In this document: in pieces, positions 20,520 through 30,237 of the stretch
Numbering within the stretch: position 1 is the first letter of the stretch
Layout of the letters: each line of letters starts with the position of its first letter
Assembly: GCA_019233085.1 (NCBI GenBank)
Contig: JAFAMT010000145.1
Span: 1-40,970, forward strand
Reading direction: 5' to 3'
Source: Herbaspirillum sp.
Lineage (GTDB): Bacteria; Pseudomonadota; Gammaproteobacteria; Burkholderiales; Burkholderiaceae_D
DNA: 40,970 nt
Program-made: the position numbers and the translations under genes
The notes under the pieces: generated by a model
What the model was told of the DNA's origin: nothing
Database searches by the model: none
The model's input: only the letters and a program-made list of their open reading frames with translations

Positions 20520-21437
20520 ATGTGGCCCATCAAATTACCCGTTCAGGCAGCCGTACCCAAAACCGTCGCCATCGTCGGCAAGTTCCAGGCCGTCGGCATT
20601 GCCCAGATCCTGTCGGATATCGCCGTGTTCCTGGAGTCGCACGGACACACCGTGGTCTTCGAAACCGAGACCGCCGCCAACATCGCGCTACAAGGGTATG
20701 ACAGCATGACGCCCGAGCAGATCGGCCAGCATGCCGACGTGGCCATCGTCATCGGCGGTGATGGCACCATGCTGGGCATCGCGCGCCAGCTCGCCCCCTA
20801 TAACGTACCGCTGATCGGCATCAACCAGGGGCGTCTGGGCTTCATCACCGACATCGCTCAAGACCGCATGATACCGGCTCTGGGCGAAATGCTGGAAGGC
20901 AAGGTCGAAGCCGAGTCGCGTTCGCTGCTGGAGGCGCGGGTCTATCGCGAGGGTGGCGAGATCTTCCGCGCCCTGGCCCTGAACGACGTGGTGGTGGCGC
21001 GGGGCTCCACCTCCGGCATGGTCGAGCTGCGCGTCGAGGTCGATGGCCGCTTCATGTACAACCAGCGCTCCGACGGTCTGATCGTGGCCACCCCCACCGG
21101 CTCCACCGCCTATGCCCTGTCGGCCGGCGGTCCCATCCTGCATCCCAGCCTGCATGGCATCGTGATGGTGCCGATCTCGCCGCATTCCTTGTCTAATCGC
21201 CCCATCACGCTGTCGGACTCCTGCGAGATCGTCATCCAGGTGGTCTCCGGACGCGAGGTCAGCGCCAACTTCGACATGCAGTCCCTGACCAGCGTGCTGC
21301 ACGGCGACCGCATCGTGATCCGCCGCTCGGCCCACAAGATCACCTTCCTGCATCCCGAGGGCTGGAGCTATTTCGACACCCTGCGCGAGAAGCTGCACTG
21401 GAATGAATATCCTTCGATAGAAGGCCGGCTACAATAA
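20520..21437 (+). CDS. nadK: NAD kinase
   Basis: The 305-residue enzyme phosphorylates NAD to NADP using ATP. It carries the catalytic GGDGTML motif in [17 protein letters not shown], then GINQGRLGF, the NDVVVARGS-type second conserved segment, and [25 protein letters not shown] 20520 (MWPIKLPVQ) was preferred over an upstream open frame without family sequence. No strong ribosome site is present. It sits in the conserved hrcA to dnaJ block, before recN, and 67 bases separate its stop from the recN start. Confidence 0.95.
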   Translation: MWPIKLPVQAAVPKTVAIVGKFQAVGIAQILSDIAVFLESHGHTVVFETETAANIALQGYDSMTPEQIGQHADVAIVIGGDGTMLGIARQLAPYNVPLIGINQGRLGFITDIAQDRMIPALGEMLEGKVEAESRSLLEARVYREGGEIFRALALNDVVVARGSTSGMVELRVEVDGRFMYNQRSDGLIVATPTGSTAYALSAGGPILHPSLHGIVMVPISPHSLSNRPITLSDSCEIVIQVVSGREVSANFDMQSLTSVLHGDRIVIRRSAHKITFLHPEGWSYFDTLREKLHWNEYPSIEGRLQ

Positions 21438-21504
21438 GCGCGGCCGGCGCATGCCGGCCTGCATCAGAATCCGGCCTGTTCGACCAACCCGTTCCGAGAC
21501 CACC

Positions 21505-23151
21505 ATGCTGCGTACCCTAACGATCCGCGACTTCGTGATTGTCGATGCCATCGAGATCGAATTTGCTCGCGGGTTTTCCGTCTTCACCGGCGAGACCGGT
21601 GCCGGCAAATCCATCCTGATCGATGCCCTGGCGCTGACCCTGGGCGGGCGGGGCGATCCCAGTGTGGTGCGCGAAGGCGCAGCGCGGGCCGATGTCAGCG
21701 CCGACTTCACGGCCACTGCCGAGGTCCAGGCCTGGCTGGAAGAACACGAATTCGCCGACGAACACGGTGGCGTGCTGCTGCGCCGGGTCATCGACAATGC
21801 CGGACGCAGCAAGGCCTACATCAATGGCAGTGCCGCCACCGCCGCACAATTGCGCGAAGTGGGCGAGATGCTGGTCGATATCCATGGCCAGCACGCCCAC
21901 CAGTCGCTGATGAAGAGCGATGCCCAGCGCCAGTTGCTCGATAGCCAGGCCGGCCTGCTGGAGCAGGCGCGCGAGGTCGCTGCGGCCTACAAGACCTGGC
22001 GTGCGCTGGCGCGCCAGCGCGAACAGTTCGAGCTGGATGCGCGCAACGTGCTGCTGGAGCGCGAGCGCCTCGAATGGCAGGTGGCCGAGTTGCACAAGCT
22101 GGCTGTCAAGCCCGGCGAATGGGCCGAGATCAGCGTCGAGCACAGCCGCCTGTCGCACGCGGCCGCGCTCATCGGCGCGGCCCAGGACGCGCTGGGTGTG
22201 ATTTCGGAATCGGAGTCGCCGATCCTCTCGCAGCTGTCCTCGATCACGCAAAAGCTCTCCAAGCTGGTCGATGTCGATACGGCCTTGAAGCCCGTGCTCG
22301 ACTCCCTGGAGCCGGCCCAGATCCAGCTGCAGGAAGCAGTCTATGCCCTCAACGATTACCTGGGGCGCGTCGAGCTCGATCCGGCCCGCCTGCAAGCGGT
22401 GGAAGAGCGGCTGGAGGCGATCCATTCGACCGCCCGCAAATTCCATGTGGCTCCCGATGAGCTGCCGGCCGAACACCAGAAGCTGGCCGAGCAATTGAAG
22501 CAACTGGCCGACGCCAGCGACCTCGATGCCCTGCGTGCCCAGGAAGACAAGCTCAAGACCGCCTACCTGGGCCTGGCGCAGAAGCTCTCCAAGGCGCGTG
22601 CCAAGGCTGCCGTGGCACTGGGCGAAGCCGTCACCGCCGCCATGCAGGACCTGTCGATGGCCGGTGGCCGCTTCCAGATCGCGCTCAACGAGGGCGAGCC
22701 GGCAGCCTACGGGCTGGAGCAGGTCGAGTTCCTGGTGGCCGGCCACGCCGGCGTGGCGCCGCGCGCGCTGGCCAAGGTGGCCTCAGGTGGGGAACTGGCG
22801 CGCATCTCGCTGGCCATCTCGGTGATCACCTCGGCCGCTACCAGCGTTCCCACGCTGATCTTCGACGAAGTCGACAGCGGCATCGGCGGCGCCGTCGCCG
22901 AAGTGGTGGGGCGGTTGCTCAAGCGGCTGGGCCAGGAGCGCCAGGTGCTGTGCGTGACCCACCTGCCGCAGGTGGCCAGCCAGGCCAACCAGCACTACCA
23001 GGTCAAGAAGCGCAGCGAAGACGGCAAGACCCTCTCCGATATCGACGGCCTGGACGCCAAGGCGCGTGTAGAAGAAATCGCCCGCATGCTGGGCGGGCTG
23101 GAAATCACCGCCACCACGCGCAAGCATGCGCGCGAGTTGCTGGCCTCCTGA
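21505..23151 (+). CDS. recN: DNA repair protein RecN
   Basis: The 548-residue SMC-like ATPase acts in double-strand break repair, holding DNA ends for recombination. It starts MLRTLTIRDFVIVDAIEIEF, with Walker A at FTGETGAGKSILIDAL, a long central coiled-coil region (approximately residues 150-380), an ABC signature read as VASGGELARISLAI, and Walker B LIFDEVDSGIGGAVAE followed by the H-loop CVTHLPQVAS. I chose ATG 21505 over one 18 codons earlier because family members begin there. hemH follows 32 bases later. In many bacteria recN is SOS-controlled, but no LexA box was recognised here. Confidence 0.95.
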   Translation: MLRTLTIRDFVIVDAIEIEFARGFSVFTGETGAGKSILIDALALTLGGRGDPSVVREGAARADVSADFTATAEVQAWLEEHEFADEHGGVLLRRVIDNAGRSKAYINGSAATAAQLREVGEMLVDIHGQHAHQSLMKSDAQRQLLDSQAGLLEQAREVAAAYKTWRALARQREQFELDARNVLLERERLEWQVAELHKLAVKPGEWAEISVEHSRLSHAAALIGAAQDALGVISESESPILSQLSSITQKLSKLVDVDTALKPVLDSLEPAQIQLQEAVYALNDYLGRVELDPARLQAVEERLEAIHSTARKFHVAPDELPAEHQKLAEQLKQLADASDLDALRAQEDKLKTAYLGLAQKLSKARAKAAVALGEAVTAAMQDLSMAGGRFQIALNEGEPAAYGLEQVEFLVAGHAGVAPRALAKVASGGELARISLAISVITSAATSVPTLIFDEVDSGIGGAVAEVVGRLLKRLGQERQVLCVTHLPQVASQANQHYQVKKRSEDGKTLSDIDGLDAKARVEEIARMLGGLEITATTRKHARELLAS

Positions 23152-23183
23152 TCCTCATTGCAAGACAAGAACCTGGATACCCG

Positions 23184-24314
23184 ATGGCCTTTCGCAAAGA
23201 ACCTCCCCACACCCACGGCAGCATGGCCTCCACGGCCGTGGTACTGGTCAACCTGGGCACCCCGGACGCACCCGATGCGCGCTCCCTGCGCCGCTACCTG
23301 AAGCAGTTCCTGTCCGATCCTCGGGTGGTGGAGATCCCGCGCGCGCTGTGGTGGTTCATCCTCAACGGCATCATCCTGCCGTTCCGCTCCGGCAAGTCGG
23401 CCGAGAAGTACGCCAGCATCTGGACCGAGCAGGGTTCACCCTTGCGCGTGCACACCGCGCGCCAGGCGGCGGCGCTGGGTGCGCAGCTGGCTGCGCGCGG
23501 CCATCATCAGTTGCGGGTGGAGTACGCCATGCGCTATGGCGCCCCGTCGGTCAACGAGGTGCTGGACCGCCTCAAGGAGCAGGGCTGCACGCGCATCCTG
23601 ATCCTGCCGGCCTATCCGCAGTATTCGGGGACCACCACGGCCTCCATCTTCGATGCGGTGTTCGACCACTACCGCGTGGTGCGCAACATCCCCGAACTGC
23701 GCCTGATCCGCAACTATCACGACCAGGACGCCTATATCCAGGCGCTGCGCCAATCGGTGCTCGACCATTGGGATATCAACGGTCGCCCGGACAAGCTGGT
23801 CATGAGTTTCCACGGCGTACCCAAGCGCACCCTGCTGCTGGGCGATCCCTACCACTGCGAGTGCTACAAGACCGCGCGCCTGCTGGCGCAATCGCTGGGC
23901 CTGTCGGAGGAGCAATACCTGGTCACCTTCCAGTCGCGCTTCGGCAAGGCCGAGTGGCTGCAACCCTATACCGCGCCGACCCTGCAGGAACTGGGGCGGC
24001 AAGGCGTGGGCCGGGTCGACGTGATGTGCCCCGGTTTCACCAGCGATTGCCTGGAAACGCTGGAAGAGATCGCCATGGAAGCCAAGGCCGAGTTCCTGCA
24101 TGCCGGCGGCCAGCAATTCCATTTCATCCCCTGCCTGAACGAATCGCCCGCCTGGATCACCGGCATGGTCGAGATCGTCGAACAGCACCTGGCCGGCTGG
24201 CCGACCATGAGCAATGCCGCCGCCCGCGAAGAAATGGCGCGGCAGTGCGCCATCAGTGCCGAACGCGCCAATGCCCTGGGCGCACCCCGGTCATCGGGCG
24301 TCATGGATCATTGA
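23184..24314 (+). CDS. hemH: Ferrochelatase
   Basis: The 376-residue enzyme inserts Fe2+ into protoporphyrin IX, the last step of haem synthesis. Family landmarks are AVVLVNLGTPDAPD, FLSDPRVVEIPR, the middle catalytic region LVMSFHGVPKRTLLLGDPYHCECYKTA with the active-site histidine in SFHG, and VMCPGFTSDCLETLEEI with the conserved glutamate near the C-terminal part. Start ATG 23184 was preferred to the long upstream open frame that overlaps recN. An intrinsic terminator follows. HemJ, the preceding enzyme in the pathway, is at 2410-2835. Confidence 0.95.
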   Translation: MAFRKEPPHTHGSMASTAVVLVNLGTPDAPDARSLRRYLKQFLSDPRVVEIPRALWWFILNGIILPFRSGKSAEKYASIWTEQGSPLRVHTARQAAALGAQLAARGHHQLRVEYAMRYGAPSVNEVLDRLKEQGCTRILILPAYPQYSGTTTASIFDAVFDHYRVVRNIPELRLIRNYHDQDAYIQALRQSVLDHWDINGRPDKLVMSFHGVPKRTLLLGDPYHCECYKTARLLAQSLGLSEEQYLVTFQSRFGKAEWLQPYTAPTLQELGRQGVGRVDVMCPGFTSDCLETLEEIAMEAKAEFLHAGGQQFHFIPCLNESPAWITGMVEIVEQHLAGWPTMSNAAAREEMARQCAISAERANALGAPRSSGVMDH

Positions 24315-24351
24315 ATTGATGTGATTCGCCTGGCGGGCCCGCCATAGGCGG

Positions 24352-24397
24352 AAAGCCACGCGCGGCCTGCTAGAATAGCGGGTTGCCCGTGGCTTTT
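24352..24397 (+). terminator. Terminator after hemH
   Basis: AAAGCCACG (24352-24360) pairs with CGTGGCTTT (from 24388) across a 27-base loop and is followed by T residues (CTTTTTGTT). A second palindrome (GGCGGGCCCGCC, 24332-24343) lies just before it, 18 bases after the hemH stop. The pairing is perfect but the loop is large, so moderate confidence. Confidence 0.65.
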
Positions 24398-24461
24398 TGT
24401 TGCTGATTTGATAATGGTGGCTAGCGACTGGCGAGCGGGGTGGTGCGACCTGCTTGACGCC

Positions 24462-24566
24462 TTACATTGCGTATTCACCGACCAGATGGGTGTAGCTGAT
24501 CCAGGCGGTAGCCAGCACGCTGTAGGCGGCAATGATGATGGTAGCTGCAATCAGTGGCAGTTTCAT
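24462..24566 (-). CDS. Small single-helix membrane protein (34 residues), unrecognised
   Basis: A 34-codon frame (sequence begins MKLPLIAATIIIAAYSVLA) starts at ATG 24566 and is preceded by a good ribosome site (GAGGTG, minus strand of 24572-24577, 5 bases before the ATG). The product is one hydrophobic helix of about 20 residues followed by a short polar tail (TAWISYTHLVGEYAM), so a small inner-membrane protein or peptide is likely. It is in the gap between hemH and grpE, transcribed against both. Codon third positions are G/C-biased but less so than in neighbouring genes. I recognise no family. It may regulate a membrane complex, as many such peptides do, but that is a guess. Confidence 0.6.
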   Translation of the reverse strand: MKLPLIAATIIIAAYSVLATAWISYTHLVGEYAM

Positions 24567-24674
24567 GATGTCACCTCGTTGGCACGACGAAGCAAGAGGG
24601 GGAGGTCAGGCGGACATACTGCCAGACCCGTCTTCAGTTTAGGTCGGGCTGGAGTGAACTTGAAGCCCGGCCTG

Positions 24675-24698
24675 GTAATTTCTGTAACTGCCCGTAAC
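24675..24698. promoter_or_regulatory. Three helically phased GTAAC/T repeats, possible response-regulator site
   Basis: GTAAT (24675-24679), GTAAC (24684-24688) and GTAAC (24694-24698) start 9 and 10 bases apart, about one turn of the helix each. This is how OmpR-family regulators bind; the CpxR consensus is GTAAA-N5-GTAAA. The site lies 110-130 bases upstream of the small membrane protein (leftward) and about 150 bases upstream of grpE (rightward). Which of the two it would serve is open. Confidence 0.4.
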
Positions 24699-24736
24699 AA
24701 TTTTGGACTTGAACGGGCAGGAATAGGCAAAAAGCC

Positions 24737-24764
24737 CTTGAAAAACCAGGGATATGCCTTACTT
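24737..24764 (+). promoter_or_regulatory. Weak sigma-32-like promoter upstream of grpE
   Basis: CTTGAAA (24737-24743) matches the sigma-32 -35 element exactly. The best downstream match is CCTTACTT (24757-24764), only partly like CCCCATNT, at 13 bases. CCCTTGAAAAACCAGGG here is also a small hairpin. The rest of the 280 bases before grpE holds the phased repeats and the small-protein leader. Confidence 0.3.
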
Positions 24765-24846
24765 GAGCGGCATCTTGCGCTGACGGCGCCGCGAAATTGA
24801 CCGTCAGCCGCATATAACTCATTGATTTGTTGGAGGTATTTCAGGA

Positions 24847-25395
24847 ATGCAAGACATGGAAAAACAGGAAGCCCAAACCGCCCAGCAAGACGCACCGGTC
24901 GACCAGGCCGCCACCGCCGAGGCAGCGCCTGCCGAGCCGACCCTGGAAGACAAGCTGGCCGCTGCTGAAGCCAAGGCTGCCGAGATGCAGGACGCCTTCC
25001 TGCGTGCCCGTGCCGACGGCGAGAACATCCGCCGCCGTGCCCAGGAAGATATCGCCAAGGCCCACAAGTTCGCCATCGAAGGCTTTGCCGAATCCCTGCT
25101 GGCCGTCAAGGACAGCCTGGAAATGGCCCTGAAGATCGAAAACGCGTCTCTGGAATCGCTCAAGGAAGGCGTGGACATGACCCTGAAGCAACTCTCCTCG
25201 GCCTTCGAGAAGAACAAGCTCCAGGAAGTCAACCCGCAAGCCGGCGAGAAGCTGGACCCGATGAAGCACCAGGCCGTCTCGGCCGTGCCGGCCGAGCAAG
25301 ACCCCAACACGGTCGTGGCCGTGCTGCAAAAAGGCTACATGATTTCCGACCGTCTGCTGCGCCCGGCGCTGGTGACGGTAGCCCAGGGAAAGTGA
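24847..25395 (+). CDS. grpE: Nucleotide exchange factor GrpE
   Basis: The 182-residue cochaperone releases ADP from DnaK. An acidic alanine-rich N-terminus ([21 protein letters not shown] begins it) leads to a long dimeric helix ([29 protein letters not shown]-type) and a C-terminal beta domain with [39 protein letters not shown]. Start ATG 24847 follows GGAGGTATTTCAGGA. It is 155 bases before dnaK. Normal length, no oddities. Confidence 0.95.
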   Translation: MQDMEKQEAQTAQQDAPVDQAATAEAAPAEPTLEDKLAAAEAKAAEMQDAFLRARADGENIRRRAQEDIAKAHKFAIEGFAESLLAVKDSLEMALKIENASLESLKEGVDMTLKQLSSAFEKNKLQEVNPQAGEKLDPMKHQAVSAVPAEQDPNTVVAVLQKGYMISDRLLRPALVTVAQGK

Positions 25396-25462
25396 CGGGA
25401 CTGGCGTCGGCGGCAGGAAGCAGGAAAAGGCATCATTTTTGCTTCATGAAGTGGTTCCGGCG

Positions 25463-25490
25463 CTTGAAAGTCCGCTTTTCCTCCACATAT
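25463..25490 (+). promoter_or_regulatory. Sigma-32 heat-shock promoter of dnaK
   Basis: CTTGAAA (25463-25469) matches the -35 consensus fully, and CCACATAT (25483-25490) matches CCCCATNT at all but one or two positions, 13 bases apart, which is in the allowed range. It lies 60 bases upstream of the dnaK start. No CIRCE repeat is present, so dnaK appears to be under sigma-32 rather than HrcA. Confidence 0.8.
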
Positions 25491-25550
25491 TAAAACCATT
25501 CAAAACTACTGTAGCCCGGCATCCAGGGCTGAAAGATCGAAGGAAAAATC

Positions 25551-27500
<1,950 letters not shown>

Positions 27501-27540
27501 TCCGGGACTGACGCGTCGTTTCACCTGACGTCAGCGCTCG

Positions 27541-27578
27541 CGCCCGGGTGCGGTTTGCCGCAGCCCGGGCGGCTTTTT
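27541..27578 (+). terminator. First terminator after dnaK
   Basis: CGCCCGGGTGCGG and CCGCAGCCCGGGCG pair with a single-base bulge around a TTTG loop and are followed by a short T-run (GCTTTTTAG). It begins 41 bases after the dnaK stop. Confidence 0.8.
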
Positions 27579-27636
27579 AGGAAGTCAGTTCCAGCAGCAT
27601 CCACCCGGCCGGGGCAGTTTTCGGCCAGGCCGGTAC

Positions 27637-27672
27637 GCCGAGTCCGCAGTCAAAAGCTGAACTCGGCTTTTT
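27637..27672 (+). terminator. Second hairpin with T-run before dnaJ
   Basis: GCCGAGT (27637-27643) and ACTCGGC (27661-27667) pair around a 17-base loop and are followed by TTTTTC. It lies 92 bases before dnaJ, so transcripts from dnaK must pass two terminator-like hairpins to reach dnaJ. No clear promoter is visible between it and dnaJ, in the remaining 90 bases of this 263-base gap. Confidence 0.6.
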
Positions 27673-27763
27673 CACATTGTTGGTTTCCGGTCGTGCTTGC
27701 GCGGCCGCAGATGCAGGCCATCGCAGCAGCGACGGAACACAATAACAAGGTGGGTTATACAAC

Positions 27764-28894
27764 ATGGCAAAACGCGATTTTTATGAAGTGCTCGGACTGG
27801 CCAAGAACGCCACCGACGACGAGATCAAGAAGGCTTATCGCAAGCTGGCGATGAAGTACCATCCTGACCGCAACCCGGACAGCAAGGGTGCGGAAGACAA
27901 GTTCAAGGAGGTCAAGGAAGCCTACGAGATGCTGTCGGACCCGCAGAAGCGCGAGGCCTACGACCGCTATGGACACGCCGGCGTCGACCCCAACATGGGT
28001 GCCGGTGGTGGCGCCGGTGCGGGCGGCTTTGCCGACGCCTTCGGCGACATCTTCGGCGACATCTTCGGTGGCGGCGGCGGACGTGGCGGGCGCAATGCAG
28101 GCCCGCAGGTCTATCGCGGCGCGGATCTGCGCTATAACCTGGAAATCACCCTGGAACAGGCCGCTCACGGCTTCGACACCACCATCCGCGTACCCTCCTG
28201 GGACCAGTGCGACACCTGCCACGGCAGCGGCGCCAAGCCCGGGACGTCGCCTGTGACCTGCTCGACCTGCGGTGGCCACGGCCAGGTGCGCATGCAGCAG
28301 GGCTTCTTCAGCATCCAGCAGACCTGCCCCAAGTGCCACGGCAGCGGCAAGGTCATCCCGGAACCCTGCACCACTTGTGCGGGTGCCGGTCGTATCAAGC
28401 GCAACAAGACGCTGGAAGTGAAGATCCCCGAAGGCATCGACGACGGCATGCGTATCCGTTCCTCGGGCAATGGCGAGCCGGGTGTCAACGGCGGTCCTCC
28501 GGGCGACCTGTATGTGGAAATCCACATCAAGCCTCACGATGTGTTCCAGCGCGATGGTGACGACCTGCATTGCGAGATGCCGATTTCCTTCGCCAAGGCC
28601 GCCCTGGGCGGCGAGATCGAAGCGCCTACGCTCAACGGCAAGGCCTCATTCTCGATTCCTGAAGGCACCCAGAGCGGCAAGACCTTCCGTCTGCGCGGCA
28701 AGGGTATCAAGGGCGTGCGTTCGGGCTTCCCGGGCGACCTGTTCTGCCACGTCGTGGTGGAAACCCCGGTCAAGCTGACCGAGCGCCAGAAGGAACTGCT
28801 GCGCGAATTCGAGCAGCTCACCACCGAAGGCGGCGCCAAGCACAGCCCGCAGACCAAGACCTGGAAGGACAAGGTCAAGGAATTCTTCGAGTAA
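27764..28894 (+). CDS. dnaJ: Chaperone DnaJ
   Basis: The 376-residue Hsp40 delivers substrates to DnaK and stimulates its ATPase. The J domain (about residues 1-70) has the HPD motif in [12 protein letters not shown]; a Gly-rich segment follows ([15 protein letters not shown]); then four zinc-finger repeats, [30 protein letters not shown] and [10 protein letters not shown], binding two zinc ions; then the C-terminal substrate domains. The end is [12 protein letters not shown] ribosome site AGGTGG precedes ATG 27764. It is in the same direction as dnaK. Confidence 0.97.
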   Translation: MAKRDFYEVLGLAKNATDDEIKKAYRKLAMKYHPDRNPDSKGAEDKFKEVKEAYEMLSDPQKREAYDRYGHAGVDPNMGAGGGAGAGGFADAFGDIFGDIFGGGGGRGGRNAGPQVYRGADLRYNLEITLEQAAHGFDTTIRVPSWDQCDTCHGSGAKPGTSPVTCSTCGGHGQVRMQQGFFSIQQTCPKCHGSGKVIPEPCTTCAGAGRIKRNKTLEVKIPEGIDDGMRIRSSGNGEPGVNGGPPGDLYVEIHIKPHDVFQRDGDDLHCEMPISFAKAALGGEIEAPTLNGKASFSIPEGTQSGKTFRLRGKGIKGVRSGFPGDLFCHVVVETPVKLTERQKELLREFEQLTTEGGAKHSPQTKTWKDKVKEFFE

Positions 28895-28920
28895 TCCGGT
28901 ACGACCCTTAGCAACAAAGC

Positions 28921-28949
28921 AAAACGGCCAGCGATTCGCTGGCCGTTTT
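28921..28949. terminator. Bidirectional terminator between dnaJ and panB
   Basis: AAAACGGCCAGCG (28921-28933) and CGCTGGCCGTTTT (28937-28949) are perfect inverted repeats around a 3-base loop, with A- and T-runs that serve both strands. dnaJ and panB are convergent across it. Confidence 0.9.
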
Positions 28950-28988
28950 CTTATCCACAGGCCGGATCAGCCCGTCGGTGCCACCGGA

Positions 28989-29816
28989 TCAGAAGCAATG
29001 TTCCTGAGCCGGGAAGCTGCCGTCCTTGACGGCCGCCACGTAGGCCTTCGCGGCCGCCTCGATGCCATCGGCGCCTTCCATGAAGTTGCGCACGAAACGG
29101 CTCTTGTGACCTGGGAATACCCCCAGCATGTCATGCATCACCAGCACCTGGCCCGAGCAATCGGGGCCGGCGCCAATGCCGATGGTGGGAATGGCCAGGC
29201 GGTCGGTGACTTCCTTGCCCAGTGCCGCGGGCACCGCCTCGATCACTACCAGCGAGGCACCGGCCTGCTGCACCGCCAGGGCGTCGGCGTGCAGTTGCGT
29301 GGCGCCGTCGCTGGTCTTGCCCTGCACCTTGAAGCCGCCCAGCTGGTGTACCGACTGCGGCGTAAGGCCGATATGGGCACACACCGGAATGCCGCGCTGG
29401 GTCAGGAAGCTGATGGTGTCAGCCAGCCAGACCCCGCCTTCGAGCTTGACCATCTGCGCGCCTGCCTGCATCAGCAGGGCCGCATTGCGGAAGGCTTCTT
29501 CGGGCGTGGGATAGGTGCCGAAGGGCAGGTCGGCGATCACCAGCATGGTACTGCTGCCACGCGCCACGCTGGCGGTGTGGTAGGCGATATCGGTGATGGT
29601 GACCGGCAGGGTCGAATCGTGTCCCTGGCACACCATGCCCAGCGAGTCGCCAATGAGAACCGTTTCCAGACCCGCACGTTCCATCAAGGTCGCGAAGCTG
29701 GCGTCATAACAGGTCAGCATGCTGATCTTGTCGCCCTTGGCGCGCATGGCCTGCAAGGTAAGTGTCGTCACCGGCTTGGCGCGCACGGCGCCGGATTCCT
29801 GAAGATAGCCTGCCAT
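28989..29816 (-). CDS. panB: 3-methyl-2-oxobutanoate hydroxymethyltransferase
   Basis: The 275-residue enzyme makes ketopantoate from 2-oxoisovalerate and methylenetetrahydrofolate, the first step of pantothenate synthesis. It shows the TIM-barrel family text: [76 protein letters not shown] (spread across residues 95-130), [20 protein letters not shown], and [21 protein letters not shown]. The ribosome site GAGGAGG precedes ATG 29816. panC is not adjacent; folK and pcnB are about 10 kb away on the same strand, beyond the chemosensory operon. Confidence 0.96.
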   Translation of the reverse strand: MAGYLQESGAVRAKPVTTLTLQAMRAKGDKISMLTCYDASFATLMERAGLETVLIGDSLGMVCQGHDSTLPVTITDIAYHTASVARGSSTMLVIADLPFGTYPTPEEAFRNAALLMQAGAQMVKLEGGVWLADTISFLTQRGIPVCAHIGLTPQSVHQLGGFKVQGKTSDGATQLHADALAVQQAGASLVVIEAVPAALGKEVTDRLAIPTIGIGAGPDCSGQVLVMHDMLGVFPGHKSRFVRNFMEGADGIEAAAKAYVAAVKDGSFPAQEHCF

Positions 29817-29966
29817 TGGTATTGAACCTCCTCAACGAGTAAGGCGCGCTTGCCGCGCATCATCCTGGTGCGCACTCCAGCGGGCGCGCCGGCCGGGCAT
29901 TGTAGTTGATTTCAGGCGGGCCGGAGGGGGCCGGGCGCAAGCGTAGTATTGCCAGATTGATATTTT

Positions 29967-29995
29967 TTGACGGTTTTTCCTGTGTGAAGGATAAA
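29967..29995 (+). promoter_or_regulatory. Candidate sigma-70 promoter upstream of the chemosensory operon
   Basis: TTGACG (29967-29972) and GATAAA (29990-29995) are 17 bases apart. The site is in the 421-base gap between panB and the first chemosensory gene, about 240 bases upstream of the start. The rest of the gap holds the panB leader on the other strand, a small hairpin near 30070-30090 (CTCGCC/GGCGAG) and the sigma-28 site. Confidence 0.45.
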
Positions 29996-30131
29996 CAGCC
30001 CGAATTAGCCCTTTATTCCTCGCAAGGGCAGCCCCTGGCAGCCAGCACAATAGAATCACCACTAGTGCGCTCGCCGTGCAGGGCGAGGCCTGAAACAAGT
30101 GAAAAACAACTTAAATCTTTGGCCTGGCGCC

Positions 30132-30158
30132 AAAAGATCGCTCTTCGCTTGCCGATAA
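30132..30158 (+). promoter_or_regulatory. FliA (sigma-28) promoter of the chemosensory operon
   Basis: The -10 element GCCGATAA (30151-30158) is an exact match to the flagellar sigma-28 consensus. AAAAGATC (30132-30139), 11 bases upstream, matches TAAAGTTT at five of eight positions. It predicts a start near 30165, about 70 bases before the first gene. This would bring the operon under the flagellar late-gene programme. Confidence 0.65.
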
Positions 30159-30237
30159 CGTCGATGGAGGAGAGCTGCGCGCGTCCGGGCACATGCAGGC
30201 CGGTCGCACCGACAACAACGAACTATGACCTGGGATA

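Noticed and set aside
24332-24343. GGCGGGCCCGCC palindrome after hemH as a separate regulatory site
   Set aside because: It adjoins the terminator hairpin and is probably part of the transcript end; no other support.
30111-30158. TAAA at 30112-30115 as the -35 of the sigma-28 promoter
   Set aside because: It is 35 bases from GCCGATAA, far beyond the required spacing; AAAAGATC at 30132 fits better.
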